Assembly: GCF_029227915.1 (NCBI RefSeq)
Contig: NC_079879.1
Location: 4,464,001-4,528,000 of the forward strand
Source: Hydractinia symbiolongicarpus
Taxonomy: Eukaryota > Cnidaria > Hydrozoa > Anthoathecata > Hydractiniidae
Reading direction: 5' to 3'
DNA length: 64,000 nt
This document shows, in pieces, positions 38,601 through 49,445 of this stretch. A model generated the notes under the pieces. It ran no database searches and had not been told where the DNA came from. It saw only the letters and a list, made by a program, of their open reading frames with translations. A program made the translations under genes and the position numbers. Positions within the stretch are counted from its first letter, which is position 1, and every line of letters starts with the position of its first letter.

Positions 38601-41600
38601 GTCAAAAAATTAGCGACAGACTTATTTGAAATAGGGCAAGGAACTTCAATGGCATATTTATTACAAGGAAATGACTATAAACCATCATCATTTTATGACA
38701 CATCTATAAAAGAATTTAATTTTGAACAGACAAACAGTGAAACAGTTGAATTACGTCCGACAGTTAATTTATTTTTGCAGGCTCTTGACTTTGAACCAGA
38801 AATAGCAGAGTTATCAGATGAGCAAAAGTCATTTGTAAACAATTTCATTCATGTCAATGCCGAACAAGTTCGAGACATAGAAAAATCCACATGTACTCAG
38901 TATAAATGTGATATGTGGTACACAGAAAGAAAGAAACGCATAACATCATCCAATTTTGGATCTATTATAAATAGAAGAAAAAATATACATCCAAAAAGCA
39001 TATTACAAAAATGTCTAAATAAAAATAAAAACTTTACATCAGAGGCCTGCAAATGGGGCTTAGAAAATGAAGTTAATGCTCTAAACTGGTATCAAACCGA
39101 GAAAAATATTGAAGTCGAAAAATGTGGTTTCGTTATTAATCCAAAATGGCCGTGGTTAGGTGCAAGTCCTGATGGCGCAACAACTTTGAATGGGAATGCT
39201 CGATTGATTGAGGTGAAGTGCCCATATTCAAAAAAGGATTGCTCTATTTCTGACGCATGCAAAGATAAAAATTTTTTTTTACAAATATCGAATGGCAAGC
39301 CAAAACTCAAAGAAAGACATAATTATTTTCACCAATGTCAAGGTGTGATGGCAGTAACACAAGTCAATGAAATTGATTTTATTGTTTATACAAAAGTTGA
39401 CCGACATGTGGAAACAATAGTTTTTCAAAAGGAAAAATGGAACAGAATTACTTTGCCTGAGCTAACACACTTTTATTTCACTTTCATGCACAGCAACATT
39501 ACAGAACAACAGTGTGAGTAAATAAAATTGTTTCCTCACAATATTGTTTTGTCTTTATATTTCATGATCTAGTATATATATATATATAGTGTACGAAAGT
39601 TTATAATTTTTAGTCATTCGTATTTACATCTGGTACCAACTGTGGTAAAAAATTAACTAAATAACAACAAATAACCCATATCTTATTGAGTTCAGCAGCC
39701 ATTGATAGTTTGAAAACTGTTTGTAAAATTCGGTAATTTTTTATACGTTCGATTGCTCGTTCGACATGTACACGTACAGATGCTATTCTTCTAGTTTCGT
39801 TTTCCTCTAATAAACTTAGCTGAGGTTTTCCATCTAAAAATGGTGGAATATTTAATGTTACTCCATCAGGTAAATCTTCCTCGAGCTCAAATCCTCTATC
39901 AGCCATCACAGAATCCCCAGGCTCTAGCAAATCGTATATACCACTATCTTTTGTTATTCGTTTATCCGAAAAGCGTCCACCATACAAATCAGAGACAAAT
40001 GTCACTGATCCATCAGGAGCTATTCCGACTAATCCTTTTGCTGTATTATGGTGTTTGTAATTTGAAAAGGTACTGGACTGTGTGCGATATGACGTAGGCA
40101 TTTCCACAAATACTTCTGTACAATCTAATATGACACGGGTATTTGGGTAACTTTTTTGAAAACATTTCGGCATTCTATTTTGTACTGTTTCTTTTGAAGC
40201 CCATATTGGAAGCATACGGAATTGTGAATGTAAAAAATCTGTCCATGTAATCAATATTCTGCTTATGTGACTTGTCGACATATTAAATCGAACAGCCATA
40301 TCTTCTAACAAAAGTCCACATCGAATTCGAACCAGTATCATAAAGAATTCTTCTTCTGCGCTCAATGATCGTGATCGGCCTCGTTTTGTAGAGTTTATAT
40401 TTTTTGTATTTTCAGTGTTAGTATTTGAACCCCAATATATTAGTTTATTTGCAGCTGGTTGTAAATATTCTAAAACTGCTTTGAATAATTTATAAGATTC
40501 GAATCCGGTATAAAACTTAAAGTGTGCTTCATTGTGTTTAAACCGGTCAATTGAAAATGCTATGTCACTTATACTGGCTTGTTGTTTTTCAATAGTTTGA
40601 TCAAGTTCCTTTTCATGAATTCTCATACAACTAATTTCGGCTCTCAATTTTTCCAACTCTTGTTTTAACTCTTCCTCCACAGATAATTCTGCAGCAATGT
40701 CATTTGTCGTAGCCCTCACAGGAGAAAATAGTTGCAATTTACAGTTTGTACTGTTGAGAGTTTTTCTTGGTTTGCTAGCTGTTGGTTTGATAGTTTTTGG
40801 GACTATTGTGGGAACATTGTTCATATATGTCTTCTTTCCACCAGTGAAATGAACAGAGCAAACTCTATGCGATGTAGAAGGTACAAAATCCTTTCTACTG
40901 ATCATAAAAAGCCATTTCTTTCGAAGCTCTGAGTCTTTAGGAATGACATAAAAAGATAAGTCTGGATTCTTCTTTGAGTTGTTTTGACAGAGAGGTACAC
41001 AGCAAGTTATCCCTCCTCCTTTACTTTTAGCTTGCAATAAAAAGCTTGAACTTGATGAAAAGTTTGAGCCAATGCTTGCAGGAGAGCCCAAGTTTTGAAA
41101 AAAACTGTTGTCTTGATTAGAATTTTGTATATCGCTTTGGTTTTGAGTAGAATTAAGGATGAAGTGTACTTGTTCGGCCATTTTTGTTACTACGAATGGT
41201 TTGTTTACGTTTTCGCGGAATACAACTACCATAATGCATTGCGAATTAGCCGTATAGAGGGAACGGGGAATTAATTTTCCCGAATTGAATCGATTAGTCC
41301 AGAAATTTTGCTAATTATTTGATATATTGGAAATGTCACTTGTCCAACAGGATATATTTATGTAAAACAGAAAATGATAATAACACGATTTTAGTGTGAA
41401 CGTTAGAGGTTTTCCAGATTTAAGCAATAAACAGCATAGATTTGAAACATTCGAAACTTTTACCTGCGCAACACCAGCCTTTCTTACCATTTTCATTTTA
41501 AATCTGTAAATTTGATGTCGTGAGAAAGTAGGAGACTGTAGCAAGTAACGAGAGAATTCAGTCTTCCCTCTATTATGTTTACTTTGTTTTCCGCAGGAAG

Positions 41601-42455
41601 AAAAATTCGTAATTTAAAAAAACTAATACAGTTTTGAATTCGCGCGGAATTTAAATTTTTGCGGTTAAACAAATTTTTGAAATATCGCCAAAAATAAAAA
41701 ATAAACTCTTTTTATCGTATAAAGCCAGAGTTCACGTTTTCAGATCTGTTAATGTCTTGCAGAATTTATTTTCGCGAATTGCAAAAAAGAAACGAAAATT
41801 AACTTCAATTTAATTTTGCGAATTTTCGAGAAAACATACATCACGTAGTTATATTTCGACAAAAAATTCTGACAATAACTTTGTTTTGAGAATTTGCGTT
41901 ATCTAAGGCAGTATGTCAATAATGTACAAAGTTTTACTGTTTAAATATTACATGTAATTAGTCGATAAAGCCTACAAATCTCCGCGGGCAAAAAACACAA
42001 TGGAAAAGAAACGTTATTTAAATTTTCATGGCATCAGCAATGACTTGTCCATATACAAAACAACATATTTCTCAAAACTTTGTTTACCAGTTACCTCAAC
42101 ATGTGCTTTGGATAAACTGTTGCAGAGATATTGTGATTTAAAGCGAGCAAGATGACACCATAATTAACCCGTTCAGTTTTTTAGGTGATGTTTTATAGAC
42201 CTTGTTAAAGAGAATTGTAAAAAATATAATCCACTTTGCAAAAGTCACAGAGAGAAACACGGAAGTAGCCTATTATTATATTAGATCATTATAAAAGATG
42301 ACTGGTCACACTCGCTAAATAAAAATCGATAAAGATGTATTACTTACATGTGATGGAAAGTAGGACTCACACGGTGGTGTCTTAACTAAAGGAGCTGCTG
42401 TGCACGTGTTCTGCACCAAGTATAAACACGCGACTGCAAAAACAAATTTCATCAT
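35691..42455 (-). CDS. Candidate secreted protein D, peptide-family member with transposon in intron 1
   Basis: Proposed exons on the minus strand are 42455-42348, 36289-36139 and 35908-35691 (158 residues). The ATG directly follows an acceptor (TATAG|ATG), exon 1 is 108 nt and encodes a signal peptide (MMKFVFAVACLYLV...), intron 1 is phase 0 and intron 2 phase 1. All of this matches genes A-C; the 108-nt exon 1 length is the same as in B and C. The split motif CESYFPSH|VC is the same C-x8-C as in A-C. The C-terminal part differs: it has no obvious R-x-K-R site, one extra Cys (KGRCDQRVEE) and ends PPWERS. Intron 1 is about 6 kb because it contains the ISL2EU transposon at 37572-41269. The link between exon 1 and exons 2-3 is inferred from phase and motif; they could belong to two different genes. 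Confidence 0.5.
36473..36997. repeat. Possible MITE with TTCGCGA-rich ends
   Basis: GGAATAAATTTTCGCGAGAA near 36478 has a rough inverted partner near 36917-36997 (TTCTCGCGAAATTTATTG, then TTTATTCC). Similar CGCGAA-rich sequence occurs at 41630-41840. Ends and target duplication could not be fixed. A short plus-strand frame at about 36717-36805 is not called. Confidence 0.35.
37833..39521 (+). CDS. SWIM zinc-finger and YqaJ-like nuclease, transposon accessory protein
   Basis: This is the second gene of the ISL2EU element. The first ATG (37833, GAAATGG context) gives 562 residues. A SWIM-type zinc finger, CLCKAGAGGCCKH, lies at about 155-167. A YqaJ/lambda-exonuclease-like domain lies at about 365-520: SSNFGSIINRRK, then GLENEVNALNWY, then the PD-(D/E)xK core in LGASPDG and LIEVKCPY, and a downstream helix with HQCQGVMAV. 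These carry the acidic and lysine residues expected for a metal-dependent nuclease, so it is probably catalytically competent. Its job in transposition is not established; processing of ends or joining by strand annealing is a reasonable inference. It converges on the transposase gene with 88 bp between the stops. Confidence 0.88.
   Translation: MEVINKDTDLDIILSSTDLGPSFSQSSCVVPRPVFKELTNAERDEEVEERTHEDISQWSTDLAAMPSITQEKIHQYLVLGNSCDSKPKGATKHKILGYQLFKESYVKKVRVKSNVMAEKLTFLVKCFVAASMKREKYSVYVHLCQRSGDILYAKCLCKAGAGGCCKHVAAVLFQLVEYKQLDLKIVPDDKTCTDLLQKWHVPGESANSAPIKFSAMAFEKADLTKDTNESRKRPLVTGNRKFCSTPLFAHEPSTEKVKKLATDLFEIGQGTSMAYLLQGNDYKPSSFYDTSIKEFNFEQTNSETVELRPTVNLFLQALDFEPEIAELSDEQKSFVNNFIHVNAEQVRDIEKSTCTQYKCDMWYTERKKRITSSNFGSIINRRKNIHPKSILQKCLNKNKNFTSEACKWGLENEVNALNWYQTEKNIEVEKCGFVINPKWPWLGASPDGATTLNGNARLIEVKCPYSKKDCSISDACKDKNFFLQISNGKPKLKERHNYFHQCQGVMAVTQVNEIDFIVYTKVDRHVETIVFQKEKWNRITLPELTHFYFTFMHSNITEQQCE
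39610..41232 (-). CDS. THAP/DDE transposase of the ISL2EU element
   Basis: The product is 540 residues from the outermost ATG, which lies inside the terminal inverted repeat; the ATG at 41181 (AAAATGG context, MAEQVHF) is a likely alternative start. A THAP C2CH zinc finger at about 77-146 (CCVPLC ... KKWLFMI ... VCSVHF) should bind the element ends. A coiled coil follows at about 185-225. The DDE_4 catalytic domain at about 290-500 has Asp370 in VILDCTEVF, Asp445 in SVMADRGFE and Glu491 in VHVERAIERIK, the expected acidic triad. The conserved SNYKHHNTAKGLVG and DLYGGRFSDKRIT motifs are present. Nothing is broken, so the enzyme may be active. Host use of such proteins is known in animals, but the intact terminal repeats argue for a mobile copy. 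Confidence 0.92.
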   Translation of the reverse strand: MVVVFRENVNKPFVVTKMAEQVHFILNSTQNQSDIQNSNQDNSFFQNLGSPASIGSNFSSSSSFLLQAKSKGGGITCCVPLCQNNSKKNPDLSFYVIPKDSELRKKWLFMISRKDFVPSTSHRVCSVHFTGGKKTYMNNVPTIVPKTIKPTASKPRKTLNSTNCKLQLFSPVRATTNDIAAELSVEEELKQELEKLRAEISCMRIHEKELDQTIEKQQASISDIAFSIDRFKHNEAHFKFYTGFESYKLFKAVLEYLQPAANKLIYWGSNTNTENTKNINSTKRGRSRSLSAEEEFFMILVRIRCGLLLEDMAVRFNMSTSHISRILITWTDFLHSQFRMLPIWASKETVQNRMPKCFQKSYPNTRVILDCTEVFVEMPTSYRTQSSTFSNYKHHNTAKGLVGIAPDGSVTFVSDLYGGRFSDKRITKDSGIYDLLEPGDSVMADRGFELEEDLPDGVTLNIPPFLDGKPQLSLLEENETRRIASVRVHVERAIERIKNYRILQTVFKLSMAAELNKIWVICCYLVNFLPQLVPDVNTND

Positions 42456-44212
42456 CTATAAAAAAGCAATTGTTGTACTTAAATAATTATTTTCAGTTCT
42501 GCGGCCCTAGCTAGCAGAACTTCAGAATTGGGTTGTGATGCCGTTTTTTTAGGAGATCGAGTGATACCAGTTGAGTGTAACGATATAGGAAGTTACAATT
42601 TCAATGTTTAAAAAAAATGTTACTTATTCTTTTGTAATAACGATTCAGATCCGATTTGTTAAGCTATTTATTTCTGAGAAATTTAACGTAGTTTGCCTGT
42701 TAATATAAATATTTTTCATATTTTTAAAAATCGCAATTGTGTTTACAAATTTGAACTTCGTATTTTTTTGGTATTTACGAAAACTTGTTCCTTTGTTTCT
42801 AAACAAAAGAGCTGAAGGTTATTGTTATGGAAGTTTTGAGAAAGTGGTACAGAGAATAGAATTTTCAAAAATTGAAGGCTAGAGGAAAGTGCAGTGCTCT
42901 AATATTTTCAATTTGTCGATGTAGATTGGACATTGTAAGCTATTTTCCAAACCTGCAGCAGAATATTTTTAAAATGTCTACACTATAACCCATTACTTTT
43001 TACTTTTTCCTATTTCTACTGCTTATTCGCCTATACAAATCTGAACATGTTTTGCAGAAGTTCAGTCTGACTTACGCATGTATAACTTTGTATGAAAACT
43101 TACCATGAAACATGCGCTGTACTACCACTTTTCCAATTGAAGATAAATAAACATGTTTTCTGTCTCTTTATATATGTTCATCAGGTCCGTGAAATATCTA
43201 TATTAAACATTACATACCCTTGATAATTACTTTTTTTAATAAAGTCGAAAAAATCTTTTAAACAAAATAGCTTCGGGTCCGGCTTTTTGTTGCAATGAAT
43301 CACTTGATTACAATGGCTACCATGTTTGTTATGTCTGGTTTATTGTAACATGGCGGTATTATCTCTGTATCATAGCTTTGTTTCTTAAACCTTTATAGTC
43401 TGACTTGTTTTGATCACTGTTTGTGTTAACATGCTTGTTTTGTTCCGATCACAACAAAGATTGCACCTGGTGTGTAATTAATCATCTCAAACGACATTTA
43501 AATTCTTGTTTATCGTTTGTTTATTATCCAATCCGCATTGATATGTCAAAAGGTTTGTTTTTCCACAACATAATTTATTTGTTTGTTCTGTATCCATCTT
43601 CCTAACATTTTTCAGTTTTAAAACAATTATCTTCATTGGCAAACAAGTTTATTTTCTATTTCCATGTTTAATTTTCAATAACATGTTAAATCTCTATTTA
43701 CGATTTTAATCAGACGTGCTAAATCGGCTACCGTGCTTTTATTGTTGAGTATCCCTTCGCATTTTAACACCTCTCTAGTTACCCAACGCCCATCTGAGAA
43801 GGGCGCCGTGTGATACCCTATTTCGAAGGCAAAAGTCGGTGACTGATGTGCAGCTGTTGTAAATATAGAATAGAATTCCGTCTTCACAATATTGTTTGTG
43901 CAATAAAGCTTTATTCCCGTGATAAAAAAAGTTTATCTAAATCGGCTGAACATTGTTTGTCGTAAATGTCAAATTAAGAAGATGAGAAAGTTTGGCTTGC
44001 GAAACTTAAATTCGGAGATGGCCTGCAACACTGTAATGCACTTTCATTTTACCGTGTATATAAAAACAAGGCCGTATTTTCAAAAACAAAAACAAATGTT
44101 GAGCATCTCAAATTAGTAATGACCAGTTATATGGCGAAATCAGTTGTTTACAAAGTTTTGTACCCTAAACTCCGACTTTATTGTACTTTTAAGAAGAGAT
44201 TGATATACTAAA
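42456..44212. other. Intergenic upstream of gene D
   Basis: Gene D's promoter and any leader exon should lie at the left end. The rest is AT-rich. A 70-codon minus-strand frame at 43675-43887 has no recognised domain. No repeat boundary was seen. Confidence 0.4.
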
Positions 44213-45300
44213 TGGATGATGCAAATGTCGAGGATGTTGGTAGTAGTAGTAGCACGAATACTGCGGTAAAAAATAGAAAACGACGTGGAAGAAGGGAGTG
44301 TGCTGCATATAGTTGCTCAAGCACCTTTTATCTGAAGTGGCATGCATTCTTTCAAATTCCCAGACAAAAAACCTGCGTCGTTGGCGCAACTTGATTAAAC
44401 GACGGGATTTTTCTGTCGATTTTCAAGTTACAAAAAACACTTTTCACCAGGATGCATGAACACTAAAAAAAGGAGAATATTCTCTGAACGGTTATCAAGA
44501 ATTTAAAAAAGCGACTAGCGGTAGAAATGTGCCAAAAGATCGCTCTTTTGTAGACAGCTGTGGCTTCTTGTCCCCACCTCTATCATAGCGTAGTTTAGAC
44601 AGCAAAATGAAAATGATCTTCTTAAAAATACACTTTTTCATAATAAAACTTTACCAATCACGAGATCTATGGAGTCTCAGTTTGACTTTTCCTTTGTCCA
44701 TACACCTACAATCGAAAGAAATTACTTTCACTTATTATCATCTCTGTTAACACTTTCCTAATAATAAGCTATCAAATAGATGTTCAATGTATGAAAATCT
44801 TGTTACAAATGTTGATGCTAACTGTATAAAAATTAAGAACTTAAGGCAAAAAATTGCAGATTTTAAAGCAAAAGCCAATGATTATCAAAATGACCATATG
44901 ACCATAGAAAAGTTTAAAGACGATAATGACACGATAAGATTTTGTACTAGCTTTCCTAATTACCATGCCTTCATCGCAGCTTTTGAATACAATGGGGACT
45001 GCTAAGGGGACGTGTACAATCAATTTCATTTCTTTTAACGGTAGTCTTTCGCCATCAAGAAAAGTAAGGCAAAGCCGTTAAGAAAATTAAATACCTATAA
45101 TAAAAGGTATTCCTAATTCCCCTCTTTTTGGCTGAAAAGTTTGTCTCCCTTTCGGAGTTTTTGATATTATTTGAAGACCACCTTAGCAGAACACATTTCC
45201 AGTTTGACAACAATACAATTTCGTCTCTTCTTGCGCCAAAACATTGCTGATGTCTGCTATGCTTTTCTCTCTGCCCGTATTTTGTTAAAATGAGAGACCT
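44213..45300 (+). pseudogene. Degenerate THAP transposase relic
   Basis: An opening stretch encodes RRECAAYSCSS...FFQIPRQK, resembling the first half of a THAP zinc finger, and then breaks. At 44787-45005 a frame encodes a coiled coil (IKIKNLRQKIADFKAK) followed by DTIRFCTSFPNYHAFIAAFEY. This lines up with AHFKFYTGFESYKLFKAVLEY, the segment after the coiled coil in the intact transposase at 39610. Further broken frames continue to about 45300. It appears to be a decayed relative of the ISL2EU transposase; its ends were not found. Confidence 0.65.
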
Positions 45301-45673
45301 ACGGCAAAAAGAAATTTTTTATAAATTTCTATATTCTGAAATCTATCTACTAAAATAACTGCTATAAATACTAACAAATAAGTAATTGTATTTTACAACT
45401 AAGTATCTCTATAAATCTTCCTAGCAACATTTTTACAGTCGGTCTGGTCTTTAAAATCAACGCTCATCACAAAGTTTTATTCAGCATTTCGCTTCTCCTT
45501 TAAGGACACTCACGAAAGATCGCTTCATTTTGTTCTAAAAGACATTTTTTGCGAAAGTTGAGAGATGGGATGATAGTTGAAAGAGGACGAAAAACGATAC
45601 ACAGGATGCTCTAACGATCAGTATGAAAAATTTGGTTTTGTGTTCACTGAAATGTAGCTGCGTAGAAAAAAGA

Positions 45674-45947
<274 letters not shown>

Positions 45948-47126
45948 TCGAGTAAAAATATGTGTTAAACGACAATATCTGAATAAAATCTAGAACTTTT
46001 AAAACTTGTTTGATTCTAAATGCATGTTCTTTAAATTAAATGTTATCAATGAATGAATTTCCAATGAAAGATCGGCGTTGAATGGTTGAATTAAGTATTC
46101 TAATAATTATATTTTATGCAACCAGGTACGTTTGTGACACTGCATTTTAAGATTAACAGTGTGCTGTGTGTACAAGACATAAAAACAGTTAAATCTTTTT
46201 ATCGGCCTTATTCGTGCATCGCGGTCACGCCTGGAAATCGAATTTAGGTATTACTCTACGAATTATATTAAATTTTCGCGCCCGAAGGCGTAGGAAATTC
46301 TTTAAAGCCGTCGTTTTTTTTTTGGAGCATTTTTTGAGAAAAAATCGACCCTGGGTATACACGTTCCTCCGTCACAGATGTAAACTTCGTACCCAAGCTC
46401 CCTAACTACTGGGAACTCATCTAAATGACGTTTCTGGACAAAATTAGTATTTGTTTTCGACAAAATTTGCCATAGTTAACAAAAAAGTATGCTGAACATA
46501 ATGGTGACATAATAATTTTGATTTTTTGCCACCTTAAATGTCATTTTAGGACAAAATTGGTCCAAAACATTAAAACTACTTCATTTTCAACAAAAAATGG
46601 CAAAGTTAAAGGTACTGTCCGATTAAAAAACAATATCTTTTCTTTTGTTTTATTAAGTATCAAAAATAACGAAGATTGCACTCTTAAACAACAAAGATTT
46701 ATCCAATACTTAGCACCATCGTTTGTTTGTTTTGATCTTGCTGCACTAGCCTACCATCTTCACGAACTTTCGAACGCGGCAAAAGGACTGGGTCAATTCA
46801 TTATTCAGCACATTTTTGTTTGTGACGTAGTTACCTGGCTTCTTATTAGGCGAACTAATGCGACTTGCGCATCGAACGACTAAATGTTTATTTATAATTT
46901 TTTTCCTTTGTTTAAAAAAGTTCTTCATGAAGATAGCAATGAATGAAAATAATTCGCAGGTTCTAGGATTTTAATTCGAGCCGGAAAGAACAGCGAATGA
47001 TGAGCTAGTTCCGACTTTTCAAGACGTAGACGAACCTAATATTGGAAACCTTGTTGCTCCTACTCCTAAATGTGAGAGGATGCCGTCTGAAGTGTAGAAT
47101 GTTTTTGCTGTCACGAGACAGACTCT

Positions 47127-48088
47127 CAGTCTTTTTCAGGAATATTTGAGTAGGTGTGCGATGATTCGCACGTGTAAATCAAGTAACGCGTGCGATGTAA
47201 AACGCACGTGCAAAGAATGTTACGCCTGCGATACGGGCTCCGAGGTTATTTTTGTTGCGCATTCATTTTGCGGTAGAAAAGTGGGGGACGTTTTAAATCG
47301 TGAACCCCAAACACGATGATCGAGCGTGTACTGGTATAGCGACTCTCTCAATCTTAACTTCCTTTTCTACATGTCCGAAATAGTATGCATGACTATACTG
47401 TCATTTTTATATTTATTGTTTATTTTTCACAAGCAAATAGGCAAAAATATGCTTTGTTTTCAAATTAAAAAAAATCTTTATCCACGTGGCTTAAATAAAA
47501 CTTCAAAATTCATTTAAAAAGTTCAGCTACACTTTAACAAAATTTTTACAGAAAAAAATTTATACCGCCCGTGGGTTTCGGTTTTACAGGCATAAAGAAA
47601 AAATCCATTAAATTCGGACCTGCTATGGTTTCCAATTATTTTGTCAAATGAAGAAATTATCTACAATTAAATCCATGATAAAATGTCTATTCCGCCTGTA
47701 AGTGCAGTTTTGCAGACTTGCTTCATCCGTGCTCCGTCGGCGTTCACCTCCGCATTAGTTAAGAACCGCATGGCTGGATTTCTTGTGTAATACCTGGTTA
47801 CCAACGACGAAGGGGCCAGGCAAAAGAGATTTATGTCTACGTAGTTCTTTTAACTAAGTCAGGAGTCGGTGAATTAGCTAGAATGGTCAGGTTGGCTATG
47901 AATAGGCTTGCTCGTGGATTAAAAGGACCAGGACTATTCAATAATTTCTGAGATCTATGGATTTTATAGGTTGATTTTGAAAACTCAATATTTATTTTTC
48001 AGGCGTGCGATTAATCACACGCCTGAAACGATTTAGGCGTGTGCCAAGGCGTGCGCGTGCGATCGCACGCCTCTCCTGAAAAAGACTG
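47127..48088. mobile_element. Non-autonomous DNA transposon, copy 2, nested
   Basis: It starts CAGTCTTTTTCAGGA and ends in the complement TCCTGAAAAAGACTG. The interior is rich in TGCGATCGCACG-like palindromes. It is homologous to copy 1 at 20355-21172 over the left 400 bp, a middle block (47823-47953) and the right end. Flanking GACTCT and GACTCC could be a 6-bp target duplication with one change. It lies wholly inside the Kolobok-like element, so it inserted later. No transposase is encoded. Confidence 0.8.
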
Positions 48089-48105
48089 GACTCCATTAAA
48101 TATTT

Positions 48106-48499
48106 TCAATTACATGGTATAAAAGTTTCTACTCCTTCATGAGTAATTCTTAGATGCGACTGTGATTGAGTAGTATTGTAATATTTTTCAGATAAAAAAT
48201 GTATTACGGAACACGAAGAATTCCGAGCGGTGGTTTTATTGAAGAGTACGCTGTGAACATCTTTGGTGGCACTCCATGACAGAGAGTTTCGAACGACCAC
48301 CTAGTTACCAGCCCCCACTCACCTCCTTAACATCCTTTTCTTTCCTCCGTTTAGATATTTCTCTGACTTTTGGTTTTTCCTTATACGGAAGATTTTTTTT
48401 TGGATCCTTGAGCAGCGAAAAAAAAATTTTATCCTGTTTTTTTCGACTGTTGTTAGTGCAATTCACAAGAGCGCACCACGACATTATTCTGCCTCTCAA
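48106..48499 (-). pseudogene. Broken THAP-domain transposase fragment
   Basis: Minus-strand frames encode SWCALVNCTNNSRKKQDKIF followed by FSLLKDPKKN, the N-terminal part of a THAP zinc finger. After a frame break comes NSSCSVIHFLSEKYY, which matches the closing C-x2-H part. It is the remnant of the transposase of the surrounding Kolobok-like element; the catalytic domain is missing, apparently lost or displaced by the nested insertion. Confidence 0.65.
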
Positions 48500-49445
48500 C
48501 CTTACTGAATGTGCGATCTGAGTCTAATCTCTCTGTGGCGGGACATCTAGTGAAGAGGAAACTAATTTTTAATTATTGATTGGTTGTCTTTAGAGTAGCT
48601 GAAACAACTATGCAACCCTAAGGCTAAAGTCATATTGAACTTCAAGTTTTATTAGCGAAAGCTTCTTACTTAGGTTCGTACAGAATTAGCACAGTGTGTG
48701 TTTACCTTAAGGTCTAGACACATCTCTCGCTTTCGATTTTTTAATTCCATATGAATAATTCATAAAAAGCGTTCTTTCACAATTCAGGGGGTAAAATTAC
48801 CAAAATTTTTAAACATATAATAAAATATCAGCCCTGGCCCACGTTTTATCTATTTTGGTCAGTTCGGCGCGCTCCAGGTAAATACGTCACACGCGACATA
48901 TTATTTCAGCCTCGCTTTAGTGCCTATCATCCGCCATCCATATAAACAATCGAAGTGAGAGACCGCATGCTTTTTTGTAAACAAGAATGAGATGTTGTTC
49001 AGTTGGTGTTAGGAAAGAAAACAAATAATTATTTAATTATTTTATAGAAATTAGTTCCAAATAAAAATTTTTTGTCAAAATTTTAGTTGATTTTTAATCG
49101 GACAGTACCTTTAACAAAAAAAGTATGCTGAACATAATGGTGACATCGAAATTTTGATTTTTGTCACCTAAATGCCATTTTAGGCCAAAATTGATCCAAA
49201 AATTAAAACCACTCCATTTTTGGCTAAATCTGGCACAGTTAAAAAATAAAGTATGCTGAAAATGATGATGGTACAAAAGTTTGATTTTTTGTCACCTAAA
49301 TGTCATTTTAGGCCAAAATTTAACCAAAAATTAAAACTGCCTTATTTTCGACAAAAATTGACACAGTTAATACAAAAAGTATGCTGAAAATGATGGTCAC
49401 AACAAAATTTGGATTTTTTGTCAACTAAATGCCGTTTAAGACCAT

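Larger units (their letters stand above)
37572..41269. mobile_element. Complete ISL2EU-type DNA transposon
   Basis: Perfect 52-bp terminal inverted repeats (TCCCCGTTCCCTCTATACGG... at 37572-37623 and its complement at 41218-41269) bound 3.7 kb. AT dinucleotides on both sides fit a 2-bp target duplication. Two long intact convergent genes fill it: a SWIM/YqaJ-domain protein and a THAP/DDE transposase. This pairing is the hallmark described for ISL2EU (PIF/Harbinger-related) elements. No stop or frameshift breaks either gene and the ends are identical, so the insertion looks young and possibly still mobile. It lies in the proposed first intron of gene D. Confidence 0.88.
46610..49110. mobile_element. 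Probable Kolobok element, TTAA target duplication
   Basis: The ends are 20-bp perfect inverted repeats, AGGTACTGTCCGATTAAAAA and its complement. They are bounded by TTAA at 46606-46609 and 49111-49114. Inside is a broken THAP-domain frame. TTAA duplication plus a THAP transposase points to Kolobok. The element is 2.5 kb, of which about 1 kb is another transposon nested at 47127-48088. It inserted into one unit of a minisatellite. Confidence 0.75.
46421..49445. repeat. Minisatellite of about 130 bp units, split by a transposon
   Basis: Units carrying AAAAAGTATGCTGAACATAA, then a TTTTTGTCACCTAAATG-type block and a GGCCAAAATT block recur at about 46480-46609, 49115-49245, 49250-49375 and 49378-49440. 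A partial unit lies at 46421-46480. The array is continuous if the transposon at 46610-49110 is removed. Confidence 0.8.
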
